Positions 24,015 through 32,552 of a stretch of 58,477 bases of DNA are shown here, piece after piece. The DNA comes from Verrucomicrobiota bacterium. Its GTDB lineage: Bacteria > Verrucomicrobiota > Verrucomicrobiia > Opitutales > Seribacteraceae. The position numbers and the translations under genes were made by a program. Under the pieces are notes generated by a model. It was not told where the DNA came from. It searched no databases and saw only the letters and a program-made list of their open reading frames with translations. Location: assembly GCA_028343845.1 (NCBI GenBank), contig JAOLZO010000014.1, positions 1-58,477 of the forward strand, written 5' to 3'. How positions within the stretch are numbered: the first letter of the stretch is position 1; every line of letters starts with the position of its first letter.

Positions 24015-25274
24015 CTAAACGGCTTGCTCGAATATCACGCTCACGTTCGCCCCGCCGAATCCGCTGCTGTTGCTCATGATCCGCTTGGCTTGGGTCTTTT
24101 CGGTTTGACGAAGGAGGTTCAGGTGTCCGAGTTCGGTGTCGGGGTCGGTGACGTTGGCGGAACCGGGCAGGAAGCCGTCTTTGAGGGCAAGGCAACAAAA
24201 GGAGGCCTCCATAATGCTGGAAAGGGATAGCCCGTGACCGGTCAATGCTTTCGTGCTCGAAACCATAACCTCCTGCGGAAGGGGGAAAACGGATTTGAGA
24301 GCCTTCATTTCGGATGCGTCCCCAATGGAAGTGGAAGGGGCGTGGGCATTGACGTAATCGATTTCGGTCGCAGAGATTCCGGAGTCCCCGAGCGCTTGGG
24401 TCATGGCTCTTTTCAAGCCTCTTCCTTCGGGGTGGGAAATGGCTACGTTATGTCCGTCCGAGCCTTGTCCCCATCCGATGAATTTGGCATAAGGTTCGGC
24501 CCCCCGTCTCTGGGCTTCGGATTTGGTCTCCAAGACCATGGATACCGCGCCTCCTGTCCCGACGAACCCATTCCTCGCCCGGTCGAATGGGCGGGAGGCG
24601 TCGTTGGGGTCGGGGTTGAGGGATAGCGCCCGCATCCCGCAAAAGGGAACGATGCTTTCGAAATTGCAATCTTCGGCACCCACTACGAGCATTCTCTTTT
24701 GTCGCCCCAGACGGATTTCGTCCAAGGCCATGCCGAGGGCGTGTCCGGAAGATGCGCAAGCCGATACCAACCCGGTTGATGATCCTCTGATGCCAAGGGC
24801 GGCGACGAGGTTGAAGGTCAGGGTACCGGCGATCGATGCGACGATGGCAAGCGGGTTGCAAGCCATGACCCCCCTCTGATCCATTTTTTCGAAGTGCTTG
24901 TGGATGGAGCGCATGGAGCCTCCGGAAGAAGTGTACAGTCCGGCATCTGGGTCATGGAGATCCTCTTCGGATAGAGCGGCATCTTCAACGGCTTGTTTGA
25001 GGGAGCACCATGCGTAGAGGACGTGTGGGGAAAAGCTACGAAGAACAGCCCGGGGAACCCGGTATTTTTCGGGGTACTCCCAATCTTCGGGGTCAGAGGA
25101 GGAAACCTCGAAGTCCTTGACCGTTCCGGCAATCTTGACGGGTGAGTCGTTGCCCTGCAGTTCCGGATGCAGTTCAATCCCGTGCCGTAGCTCGAGCAGG
25201 TTGTCGGTGACGGTTTCCCGATCATTTCCTATGCTCGTGATCAGTCCCATCCCGGTGATCCAAACTTCTTCCAT
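24015..25274 (-). CDS. Beta-ketoacyl-ACP synthase (FabF/KAS II type, divergent)
   Basis: 419 residues, standard KAS II length. N-terminus EEVWITGMGLITSIGN. The catalytic triad is present: Cys in VSACASSGHALG, His in VNAHAPSTSIGDASE, His in STKALTGHGLSLSS. It would condense malonyl-ACP with an acyl chain. The usual HGTST and TGHLLGAAG signatures are changed to HAPST and TGHGLSLSS, so this may serve a specialised lipid or polyketide-like product rather than primary fatty acid synthesis. There is no ACP, KR or dehydratase next to it, only the nitroreductase downstream. The start ATG at 25274 fits the domain start. Confidence 0.9.
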   Translation of the reverse strand: MEEVWITGMGLITSIGNDRETVTDNLLELRHGIELHPELQGNDSPVKIAGTVKDFEVSSSDPEDWEYPEKYRVPRAVLRSFSPHVLYAWCSLKQAVEDAALSEEDLHDPDAGLYTSSGGSMRSIHKHFEKMDQRGVMACNPLAIVASIAGTLTFNLVAALGIRGSSTGLVSACASSGHALGMALDEIRLGRQKRMLVVGAEDCNFESIVPFCGMRALSLNPDPNDASRPFDRARNGFVGTGGAVSMVLETKSEAQRRGAEPYAKFIGWGQGSDGHNVAISHPEGRGLKRAMTQALGDSGISATEIDYVNAHAPSTSIGDASEMKALKSVFPLPQEVMVSSTKALTGHGLSLSSIMEASFCCLALKDGFLPGSANVTDPDTELGHLNLLRQTEKTQAKRIMSNSSGFGGANVSVIFEQAV

Positions 25275-25330
25275 AGTGTTTATTTGGTTATCCGCAGATT
25301 CGTTTTCGGCAAGGCAAAAGGAGCTTTGTC

Positions 25331-25933
25331 TTAGTCGGAGGATTCGTTTCCGTCGGCTTTGACTGGCGATTGATTCAATTCATCGATGAGTTTGCCTTCC
25401 TCATCCCATGTTTTCCAAAGGCCGGTGGGCTCTCCGTCCCGGTGCCATTGCTCCTTCCATTTTTTACCGCTCCGATACCAAATGGTTGATTTCCCATCTT
25501 TCTTTCCCTTCTTGAAGTTTCCGCTCATCTTGGCCTTTCCGTTATCATACCACATGGTGAACGGGCCATGATTCACTCCGTCCCTTTTTTCACCCTTCCA
25601 TCGGAGGCTCCCGTCTGGAAAAAAGGTGCTCCAAGTTCCTTCCGGTTTTCCGTCTTTGAGTTCTCCTTTGTACGCGAGCTTGCCTTCTTCCGAAAAGCCC
25701 ACCGATCGATCGGTTGACTTATCCTTGATTGCTTCGGTGAATTGCCTGCCGTCAGCTGAACGGATGAGCCCTTCGCTTTTGGTTTCCGGTAGGCTTTGGA
25801 CTGATTTATTGGACTCAATGATCTCGCGCGCCCGATCCTCCAAACTTTCATCGGAACAGGACGGGAGCAAGAACAGCGAGAGAAACCAAGCGGGGAGTAT
25901 TGCGACTGTCGGCTTAAGCAGATGCTTGCTCAT
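25331..25933 (-). CDS. MORN-repeat lipoprotein
   Basis: 200 residues with a lipoprotein signal peptide ending LFLLPSC (Cys about residue 27). The mature protein has four to five MORN/YwqK repeats (FSEEGKLAYKGELKDGKPEG, MWYDNGKAKMSGNFKKGKKD, WYRSGKKWKEQWHRDGEP). It lacks the MSAxVWxPNGE module of the genes at 1-2444, so it is a separate branch. Located next to tRNA-Ala and in the same direction. Envelope-associated; function unknown. Confidence 0.85.
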   Translation of the reverse strand: MSKHLLKPTVAILPAWFLSLFLLPSCSDESLEDRAREIIESNKSVQSLPETKSEGLIRSADGRQFTEAIKDKSTDRSVGFSEEGKLAYKGELKDGKPEGTWSTFFPDGSLRWKGEKRDGVNHGPFTMWYDNGKAKMSGNFKKGKKDGKSTIWYRSGKKWKEQWHRDGEPTGLWKTWDEEGKLIDELNQSPVKADGNESSD

Positions 25934-25950
25934 GAGAAAGACCCTTTAAA

Positions 25951-26026
25951 TGGTGGAGCCGATCGGGCTCGAACCGACGACCTCCTGCATGCCATGCAGG
26001 CGCTCTTCCAACTGAGCTACGGCCCC
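25951..26026 (-). tRNA. tRNA-Ala (GGC)
   Basis: 76 nt on the minus strand with GGGGCCG acceptor start, anticodon stem CCTGC/GCAGG enclosing loop ATGGCAT (anticodon GGC), T loop GTTCGAGCC and encoded CCA. No partial duplicate of it is seen in the window. Confidence 0.96.
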
Positions 26027-26104
26027 AAATAGAAATGAAAAACTAAGAAAATTAACGACCGAGTCGAGTTTAAACCGATTTGATCAAATTTGAATAATCA
26101 GGAA

Positions 26105-27274
26105 TCAGGCGGTGGCGGAGTCCCGGGTGTGGGGGGGCCTGGTAATTTTCATTCCCTTGGTTTTCGATTTCCCTTTTTTAAGAGAGAGAGAAGGTTTTCC
26201 TGGCTTTCCGGTTTTGAGTGTCGGTTTACCCGCTCCCAGTGAGGGAGGGCGGGTAAGTCCGGGTTTCCCCGGAGCCGGAGGAGCGGGAAGCTCGTCAGCG
26301 GGCTCGTCGTCACCTAAGGAAGGCGGAGCCGGAGGAGCGGGTGGCTCGTCAGCGGGTTCGTCGTCGCCGAATGAAGGTGGTTCGGGAAGATCGGGAGCCG
26401 GAGGAGCGGGTGGCTCGTCGGCAGGGTCGTCGTCGCCGAAGGAAGGCGGTTCGGGAAGATCGGGAGCCGGAGGAGCGGGTGGCTCGTCAGCGGGCTCGTC
26501 GTCACCGAATGAAGGTGGTTCGGGGAGATCGGGAGCCGGAGGAGCGGGAAGATCGTCGCCGCCGAATGAAGGTGGTTCGGGAAGATCGGGGGCCGGAGGA
26601 GCGGGAAGCTCGTCGGCAGGCTCGTCGTCGCCGAAGGAAGGCGGTTCGGGAAGATCCGGAGCCGGGGGAGCGGGAAGCTCGTCGGCAGGCTCGTCGTCGC
26701 CGAAGGAAGGCGGTTCGGGAAGATCGGGAGCCGGAGGAGCGGGTGGTTCGTCGGCAGGCTCGTCGTTGCCGAAGGAGGGAGGAGGCAAGTCTGGCTCAGG
26801 GAAAGAGTCTTCGTCCTTATCCGCAGGCTTTTCCGTCGGCGTTGATGGTGCTTCGCCTCCAAATTTCTCATCATATCCACCATCAGCCACTTTGCGTACT
26901 TGTACGACGCTTACACCTGTTTCACGACCGATAGCCGCTTTGTTCGGATTAGGTTCGGCGAGCAACTTCTTGATCTCGTCAAACACGTCCTTGTTCATGG
27001 AGACGGTCTTGCGCCGACCTGAAGGGGAGGTGGATGAAAGTTTGTCTTTGAGGGCTGGAGATGCGAACGGTGTGAGCGCCTTGATCAGATCAGTCGCGCT
27101 CTTGTAGTCCGTATTGATGTCCTCGTTAACTTTTTCGTGTAGCTTGGATAAATAGCCGGAAACCCTTTCCTTGCTTTCGCGCTTTTCAACCTCGGCTTTC
27201 GCGCGGTCTTGAATTTGCTGGAGAATCTTCTCCGGGTCTTCGCTAAAATCAACGTCAAAGGATATTTTTGTCAT
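26105..27274 (-). CDS. HTH-like protein with tandem proline-rich repeats
   Basis: 389 residues. The N-terminal ~145 residues are helical and charged and include a helix-turn-helix-like stretch (NPNKAAIGRETGVSVVQVRK). Residues ~165-345 are about eight copies of a 23-residue Pro/Ala/Asp repeat (PADEPPAPPAPDLPEPPSFG plus DDE), some shortened. The C-terminus is a basic tail rich in Lys, Gly and Pro (TGKPGKPSLSLKKGKSKTKG). The domain order suggests a nucleic-acid-binding protein with a long extended spacer; this is inference. The repeat number probably varies between strains. Confidence 0.72.
   Translation of the reverse strand: MTKISFDVDFSEDPEKILQQIQDRAKAEVEKRESKERVSGYLSKLHEKVNEDINTDYKSATDLIKALTPFASPALKDKLSSTSPSGRRKTVSMNKDVFDEIKKLLAEPNPNKAAIGRETGVSVVQVRKVADGGYDEKFGGEAPSTPTEKPADKDEDSFPEPDLPPPSFGNDEPADEPPAPPAPDLPEPPSFGDDEPADELPAPPAPDLPEPPSFGDDEPADELPAPPAPDLPEPPSFGGDDLPAPPAPDLPEPPSFGDDEPADEPPAPPAPDLPEPPSFGDDDPADEPPAPPAPDLPEPPSFGDDEPADEPPAPPAPPSLGDDEPADELPAPPAPGKPGLTRPPSLGAGKPTLKTGKPGKPSLSLKKGKSKTKGMKITRPPHTRDSATA
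26265..26785. repeat. Coding minisatellite, 69-bp unit
   Basis: About eight near-identical 69-bp units, two of them shortened (one lacks PADE, one lacks DLPEP). The unit length is a multiple of three, so copy-number change keeps the frame of the host gene. Confidence 0.85.
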
Positions 27275-27412
27275 GGTTGAGCAAATAGTAGGGTGGTGGG
27301 GATAGTAAGATTGGAAAGAAGACTCAAAAGTTCTCTGTTCTTCTTTGCAAGTACTATTTCTCGAAAAAAACCGAAATAGCAGAAAGAAAGATGATTGGTA
27401 AGTCTCTTCGGA

Positions 27413-28144
27413 TTACTCGTCGCGGCAAAGGTTTTTCAGGTCGACCGTTCCTTCGTACAAGGCCTTGCCTATGATCACACCTTCAATATTGGGGTGACGG
27501 GATGACAGGTGCCTGAGGTCTTCGACGTCGGATTCCTTGGTTACGCCGCCCGAGGCTATGACTTGGCAGTCGGGTACTGCGTCAGCCATTCTTTTTTGAG
27601 CATCCAGGTTGGGGCCTTTCATTGCTCCATCGGTCGCCACGTCCGTATGGATGATCCATTTGAGACCCATGCCCTGAAGGTTTTTGGCTAGGTCGATGGC
27701 TTCGGTCCGGGTGGTTTCGACCCATCCCTTGGTTGCCACCATTCCATCTTTCGCATCAATTCCAACGACTATTTTTTCCGGTCCGAACCGTTCGAGCAGG
27801 GAACCAATCCAATCCGGTTCGTTGCATGCCCTTGTACCGATGATGACCCGGGCAAGACCGAGGCTTAGCGCCTTGGTTATGGCTTCCCCACTTCTCATTC
27901 CTCCACCTAACTGGACTTTCAACCCTTCGACTTTCAAGATTGCATTGACTGCATCCAGGTTGGCAGAGGACCCGGCGAACGCTCCGTCCAAGTCCACTAC
28001 GTGCAGGTGGGTTGCTCCGGCATCCTTCCAGCTGCGGGCCGGATCGGTCGGGTTTTCGAAATAAACGGTTTCCTGATCCGCTTTTCCTTGGAAAAGTCGA
28101 ACACAGCGTCCGTTACGCAAGTCGATGGCAGGATAAATGGTCAT
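27413..28144 (-). CDS. hisA: Phosphoribosylformimino-5-aminoimidazole carboxamide ribotide isomerase
   Basis: 243 residues, usual HisA length. It is a TIM barrel with catalytic Asp in YPAIDLRNGRCVRLFQG and the second Asp in IIHTDVATDGAMKGPN; phosphate-binding loops QLGGGMRS and IASGGVTKESDV are visible. HisA catalyses the Amadori isomerisation of ProFAR to PRFAR in histidine synthesis in the cytoplasm. It stands alone here rather than in a his operon, divergent from the M42 peptidase gene. The related TrpF/PriA activity cannot be excluded, but the sequence looks like plain HisA. Confidence 0.95.
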   Translation of the reverse strand: MTIYPAIDLRNGRCVRLFQGKADQETVYFENPTDPARSWKDAGATHLHVVDLDGAFAGSSANLDAVNAILKVEGLKVQLGGGMRSGEAITKALSLGLARVIIGTRACNEPDWIGSLLERFGPEKIVVGIDAKDGMVATKGWVETTRTEAIDLAKNLQGMGLKWIIHTDVATDGAMKGPNLDAQKRMADAVPDCQVIASGGVTKESDVEDLRHLSSRHPNIEGVIIGKALYEGTVDLKNLCRDE

Positions 28145-28256
28145 GGGAAAGTTTCCTTAATGTATTTTGGCAGGAGCGCGATTCAAAAAAGTTTATTTTG
28201 ACTCGCGCCCACTTCTTCCTTTGTTGGAGACTTGTAATTGTAACGCCCAATCGATC

Positions 28257-29345
28257 ATGCCAAAGAAAACCAAAACATCCGCCCCGCCTCGCAACCCGCC
28301 AGCACCTGCATTCCTAAAGGAACTCCTGCAGGCCCGTTCCCCATCGGGTTACGAGGAAGAAGCCCGAGCCGTCGTGCGCAAACGGGTTGCCCGGGTTGCC
28401 GATTCCTTCGAGATCGATGCCCTGGGTAGTTGCCACGCGACTTTGGGGAAGGGATCCCCCACGCTCATGCTGGCCGGACACATTGACGAACTCGGACTTA
28501 TTATCAAGCATGTCAGTGACAAGGGGTTTTTATATTTTGATGCCATTGGAGGGCATGACCGGGCGATGATATCCGGACGCCGGGTGGATATCATGACCCG
28601 CAAGGGCATTATTCGGGGGGTAACGGGAAAAAGAGCCATTCACCTGATGACCCCTGAAGATCGCAGGAAAGTCCCCGAGATGCACCAAATGTGGATCGAT
28701 ATCGGAGCCAAGGATAAGAAGGAAGCGCTTTCCAGGGTTACGATTGGTGATGCTGCCGTGTACGATCATGGGTTCGAGAAGCTTCATGGTCCCCTGGCCG
28801 TTTCCCGGGCATTCGATGACAAGACCGGAGCCTACACTGTGAACGAGGCTCTTTTGCGCCTAGCCAAGGGGCGCAAGCCCGCGTGCAAGGTTGTGGCTGT
28901 TTCCACGTCCCAAGAGGAAATCGGGACAAGAGGAGCGATTACTTCAGCCCACATGGCCAATCCGGACGTTGCTCTGGCGGTGGACGTCAGTCATGCGACC
29001 GATCATCCGGATGCGGATCATCGCAAGTATGGAGCATTTACTCTTGGGGGCGGTCCCATCCTGACCCGAGGTCCAAACGTTCACCCTGCCGTCTTCGATC
29101 GCTTGATGGACTGCGCCGAGAAAGAGGGCATGCCCGTTCAGATTGAGGCCGATCCCCGGCCTACCGGTACGGATGCCAGGGCCATTCAAATTTCACGGGA
29201 TGGCGTTCCCACCGGGTTGGTCGGGATTCCTCTTCGGTATATGCATACTCCGAGCGAGGTGATCGACTTGAATGACCTGGAAGCAGTGGTTCAATTGCTG
29301 GTGGCCTTTGCACGGTCCTTGCGCAAAGGAGAAACCTTTCGCTAA
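28257..29345 (+). CDS. M42-family metallo-aminopeptidase
   Basis: 362 residues from ATG 28257; the longer frame from 28167 runs through the intergenic region. The N-terminal ~17 residues are a Lys/Pro-rich tail, then the M42 fold. Metal and catalytic residues visible: His in MLAGHIDELG, Asp in SRAFDDKTGAY, paired Glu in STSQEEIGTRGA, Asp in ALAVDVSHATDHP, His in LRYMHTPSEVIDL. M42 enzymes are tetrahedral cytoplasmic aminopeptidases with two zinc or cobalt ions that trim peptides released by proteases. The gene is monocistronic as far as can be seen. Confidence 0.92.
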   Translation: MPKKTKTSAPPRNPPAPAFLKELLQARSPSGYEEEARAVVRKRVARVADSFEIDALGSCHATLGKGSPTLMLAGHIDELGLIIKHVSDKGFLYFDAIGGHDRAMISGRRVDIMTRKGIIRGVTGKRAIHLMTPEDRRKVPEMHQMWIDIGAKDKKEALSRVTIGDAAVYDHGFEKLHGPLAVSRAFDDKTGAYTVNEALLRLAKGRKPACKVVAVSTSQEEIGTRGAITSAHMANPDVALAVDVSHATDHPDADHRKYGAFTLGGGPILTRGPNVHPAVFDRLMDCAEKEGMPVQIEADPRPTGTDARAIQISRDGVPTGLVGIPLRYMHTPSEVIDLNDLEAVVQLLVAFARSLRKGETFR

Positions 29346-29432
29346 GCAAACTTCTTCTTGCCTTGGCCTAATTTGGATCTTTCGGCAATCTTAGGGGTTG
29401 CCTTTTGCTGTTGAAACCTTGAATCATCCTCT

Positions 29433-30023
29433 ATGAATTCAATCTTAAATAAAAATACCTTTTTCGTAAAAGAACACACAGGGATTTTCAAGGCGGCCAA
29501 TAATTTTGACGTTCTGGATCCGGGAACCGGCGAAACCATTCTTCACTGTCGCGAGGAAAAACTCGGTTTTTTCACCAAGATGTTCCGTTTTACGAAATAT
29601 AAGCCAATGACCCCTTTTGACGTTGAGATCAAGACGCCTGGAGGAGATCCCGTCGTCCGAGTCAAGAGAGGGGTTTCTCTTTTCCTTTCCAAAGTTCAGG
29701 TTTTTAACGAGGAAAACATGGTTATAGGCGGTTTCAAACAAAAGTTTTTCTCCATCGGAGGTAAGTTCAGCATATTGGACGCAAATGACTTGCCCGTCTG
29801 TACCTTAAAGGGGAAATGGTCGGGTTGGGATTTTAAATTCCTGACCGCTGACGGACAGGAATTCGCCCACGTTACCAAGAAATGGGCAGGCTTGGGCAAG
29901 GAACTCTTTACCACGGCCGACAATTACGTCCTGAATATTTCCGAGCAGGTTCCTCGCGACAGTGAAGTCCGTCAATTGATTTTAGCCGCCGTCATGTGCA
30001 TAGACATGATCCTGAAGGAATGA
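29433..30023 (+). CDS. Phospholipid scramblase / LURP-one-related (Tubby-like fold) protein
   Basis: 196 residues. The pattern of short beta-strands (FFVKEHTGIFKAANNFDVLD, VFNEENMVIGGFKQKFFSIG, FSILDANDLPVCTLKGKWSG) and the C-terminal hydrophobic helix (LILAAVMCIDMILKE) match the bacterial scramblase/LOR family with a Tubby-like barrel. Its role in bacteria is unclear; these proteins usually stay in the cytoplasm or at the inner membrane. Followed by a weak hairpin (30062-30079) that may act as a terminator. Confidence 0.8.
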   Translation: MNSILNKNTFFVKEHTGIFKAANNFDVLDPGTGETILHCREEKLGFFTKMFRFTKYKPMTPFDVEIKTPGGDPVVRVKRGVSLFLSKVQVFNEENMVIGGFKQKFFSIGGKFSILDANDLPVCTLKGKWSGWDFKFLTADGQEFAHVTKKWAGLGKELFTTADNYVLNISEQVPRDSEVRQLILAAVMCIDMILKE

Positions 30024-30148
30024 GACTGCACTGGTTAACTCCGTGCGATTAGCATGACAAGCCTTCTTCAACTTGAAGGATTTTGATTTTCCTGCTATGT
30101 AATGTAATTGGATGGAAAAATTTCAACAAATAGATAGATAATAAAATT

Positions 30149-30856
30149 ATGAAAGAACAAGTATACAGTTTGCACTCTGCCGCGGATAGCTCAGTTACCG
30201 AAAGGGCGGGGTTCATTCGTCGCACTTACCTTCACGTTGCCGGGGCAATTGCCGCCTTTGCCTTGCTCGAGGTGTTTATCTTCTCGTCCGGTTATGACGT
30301 CAAACTCGCTGGGATGATGCTTGGTAGCCAGTATTCCTGGTTAATCGTTCTCGGGCTTTTCATGGGGGTGAGTTTCATAGCGGACAAGTTCGCCCATTCT
30401 CAAACTTCCGAGGGCATGCAGTATTTCGGACTTGGCCTTTTTGTTGTGGCTGAGGCGGTCATCTTTGTTCCGATTCTTTACATTGCCGAAAACTTCTTCC
30501 CCGGCGCGATCGCCACGGCTGGTTACATAACCGCCCTACTTGTCATCGGGTTGACCTTTACGGTTTTCAGCACCAAGAAGGATTTTTCCTTTATGGGGCC
30601 TTTTCTGAAGATCGCATTCCTCGTGGCGTTCGGAGTTATCATATGCAGCTTTATTTTCGGTTTCACCCTCGGTCTGGTCTTCAGTGGAGCGATGGCCTTG
30701 TTGGCTGCAGCCGCGGTTCTTTACACAACCTCAAACATCTTGCACCATTATCATCCGGGGCAGCACGTCGCGGCCGCGCTCGCCTTGTTTTCTTCCATCG
30801 CTCTGCTTTTCTGGTACGTACTCCAGATCGTTATGAGCTTTATGGGCAGGGATTGA
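30149..30856 (+). CDS. Bax inhibitor-1 / YccA family membrane protein
   Basis: 235 residues with seven predicted membrane helices (first ~31-50, last ~210-230). N-terminus MKEQVYSLHSAADSSVTERA followed by FIRRTYLHVAGAIAAFALLE is typical of BI-1/YccA (UPF0005) proteins, as is VLYTTSNILHHYHPGQHVAA near the C-terminus with the conserved Asp/His region. Family members form pH-sensitive calcium leak channels or modulate FtsH. It ends 10 bp from the convergent folK gene. Confidence 0.9.
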   Translation: MKEQVYSLHSAADSSVTERAGFIRRTYLHVAGAIAAFALLEVFIFSSGYDVKLAGMMLGSQYSWLIVLGLFMGVSFIADKFAHSQTSEGMQYFGLGLFVVAEAVIFVPILYIAENFFPGAIATAGYITALLVIGLTFTVFSTKKDFSFMGPFLKIAFLVAFGVIICSFIFGFTLGLVFSGAMALLAAAAVLYTTSNILHHYHPGQHVAAALALFSSIALLFWYVLQIVMSFMGRD

Positions 30857-30866
30857 TCGGTTAGCC

Positions 30867-31382
30867 TCAAAAATTCCAGTCATCGGGGCTTTCCCCGACG
30901 AATCTTTCCTGAAGTCCGTCAAGTGCGGACTTCAGTGTTTTTGCACCCCACTGAGGGTGTCTTAGCCCGGGGTTCAAATCGATCAACGGCAACAGTACGA
31001 AATCCCTCTGCAGGATACCGGGATGGGGAAGGGTCAACTCTTCGCTTGAAAGTTCGAGCTCATCGTAGAGGAGCAGGTCGAGGTCAATGATGCGCGGTCC
31101 GTTTTCCCTTATGACTTTTTTTCCAAGGGATCGTTCCACTGATTGCAATTGGTCTAGTAATTCGAGAGCCGGCAAATTCGTGGCGATTCTTGCCGTGGCA
31201 TTGACGAATGGCGGTTGATCGGAAAACCCATAGGGCTCGGAACGGTAAAGCCGCGAGACCGACGTGATTTCTGCAAATTCCGATATCAGAACGAGAGCCC
31301 GATCGAAGGTTTCCCTGGGGCTTCCCAAGTTAGCCCCAAGCCCAAGGTAGGCGTCAGCGTTCAACCTCAACCCGGATTTCAC
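30867..31382 (-). CDS. folK: 2-amino-4-hydroxy-6-hydroxymethyldihydropteridine pyrophosphokinase (HPPK)
   Basis: 171 residues from a GTG at 31382 that overlaps the end of folB by 29 bp; a TTG six codons further is also possible. Conserved blocks: YLGLGANLGSP, SRLYRSEPYGFSDQPPFVNA, and GPRIIDLDLLLYDEL (metal-binding Asp pair), then LPHPGILQRDFVLLPL. It transfers pyrophosphate from ATP to 6-hydroxymethyl-dihydropterin. Last gene of the folate operon that begins at 35776. Confidence 0.95.
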   Translation of the reverse strand: MKSGLRLNADAYLGLGANLGSPRETFDRALVLISEFAEITSVSRLYRSEPYGFSDQPPFVNATARIATNLPALELLDQLQSVERSLGKKVIRENGPRIIDLDLLLYDELELSSEELTLPHPGILQRDFVLLPLIDLNPGLRHPQWGAKTLKSALDGLQERFVGESPDDWNF

Positions 31383-31704
31383 GCAATCCCAACTTCTTCA
31401 CGTAGCGCGGTTTGTCGACCGAAAGGCGAACTTGGGAAACGGAGAATTTTTCCTTTAGCTTGTCGGCGAGCAAATGCGCGAAACGCTCGAGGGTTTTTCC
31501 GTCGTAAGCACTGGAGAATTCCCGTACGTACCCAACGACTGTCCGGTAATCGATGCCGTCCGTAATCTCATCGCTTTCCCGAATCTTGGAAAAATCGTAG
31601 GAAAGTTCGAGCGAGACATAGAGGTCCTGAGGCGCGAATTGCTCCTCCTCGAGCAATCCGATGCGGACCATCACTTCTATGCCTTCCAGTTTTATTTTTC
31701 CCAT
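31354..31704 (-). CDS. folB: Dihydroneopterin aldolase
   Basis: 116 residues from ATG 31704 (MGKIKLEGIEVMVRIGLLEE); the open frame extends upstream into folP but the extension is the folP coding region in another frame. Family motifs include GLLEEEQFAPQDLYVSLEL, catalytic Glu of this segment, GIDYRTVVGYVREF and KTLERFAHLLADKL. It converts dihydroneopterin to 6-hydroxymethyl-dihydropterin for HPPK. The start lies 5 bp after the folP stop and the end overlaps folK. Confidence 0.93.
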   Translation of the reverse strand: MGKIKLEGIEVMVRIGLLEEEQFAPQDLYVSLELSYDFSKIRESDEITDGIDYRTVVGYVREFSSAYDGKTLERFAHLLADKLKEKFSVSQVRLSVDKPRYVKKLGLREIRVEVER

Positions 31705-31708
31705 GGGT

Positions 31709-32551
31709 TCAGTCTTTGTAGCGGGGATTGGAAGAAAGGGCGAGTTCGTTTGCCACTTCAAGGGCCTGAACGGTTTCGCGCACGTCGTGGGCCCGAATGA
31801 TTTCCGTCCCATGCGAGAGGGAGCAAAGGGCGGAGGCAATCGATCCTCCAAGTCGATCGCTCGGGTTGGGAGCTCCACATAACCCATCGATCCAGGACTT
31901 GCGGGATGAACCGAGCAAAAGACCCCATGCTTCGTCCTTGAAGGAAGAAAGATTGCGCATCAGCTCGAGGTTGTGCTCGAGAGATTTCCCGAATCCGATT
32001 CCCGGATCGATCCAGATGCGCGGGAGTTTTCGTTCCATCAGGTCGTCTCTTTTCTCGTCGAAGAAGGCCCTGATTTCTCTGACGACGTTATCGTATGCAG
32101 GTTTGTCCTGCATGTTCTTGGGCGAACCTTGGGTATGCATGAGAACGAAACCAGCCTGGTAGCGCTGGGCAAGGTCAAGCAACTCGGGGTTTCCACCCGA
32201 GACGTCGTTGATTAGGTGGGCCCCAGCTTGCAAGGCGGCCTGGGCAACGGCTGGCTTGGTCGTATCTATGGAAAGTAAGAATTGGTCGTCGGGGAGCTTC
32301 TCGAGGACCGGAAGGATACGGGCAATTTCTTCCTGCTCGGATACCGGGTCGCTCCCCGGGCGGGTGCTCTCTCCTCCGAGATCGATGATTTGGGCGCCTT
32401 CGTCGATCATGGCAAGCGCTCGTCGGAGGGCATCTTCCGGATCGACGAACGCACCTCCGTCACTGAAGGAGTCGGGGGTCAGGTTCAGGATTCCCATGAC
32501 CGCGGGGTAGCGCAGCTCGAATGATTGGCCGTTGAATTGATAGGCGCTCAT
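31709..32551 (-). CDS. folP: Dihydropteroate synthase
   Basis: 280 residues from ATG 32551, which directly follows the pabC stop; the longer frame to 32824 runs through pabC. TIM-barrel motifs: MGILNLTPDSFSDGG (pterin and pyrophosphate loop), IDLGGESTRPGSD, LLSIDTT, INDVSGG, MHTQGSPKNMQ, IDPGIGFGKSLEHN, LLGSSRKSWI. It joins p-aminobenzoate to the pterin pyrophosphate, the sulfonamide target. Both substrates are supplied by genes of this operon. Confidence 0.96.
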   Translation of the reverse strand: MSAYQFNGQSFELRYPAVMGILNLTPDSFSDGGAFVDPEDALRRALAMIDEGAQIIDLGGESTRPGSDPVSEQEEIARILPVLEKLPDDQFLLSIDTTKPAVAQAALQAGAHLINDVSGGNPELLDLAQRYQAGFVLMHTQGSPKNMQDKPAYDNVVREIRAFFDEKRDDLMERKLPRIWIDPGIGFGKSLEHNLELMRNLSSFKDEAWGLLLGSSRKSWIDGLCGAPNPSDRLGGSIASALCSLSHGTEIIRAHDVRETVQALEVANELALSSNPRYKD

Positions 32552-32552
32552 T

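Noticed and set aside
26265-26785. CRISPR-like regular repeats
   Set aside because: The units are contiguous, have no unique spacers and encode an in-frame 23-residue protein repeat.
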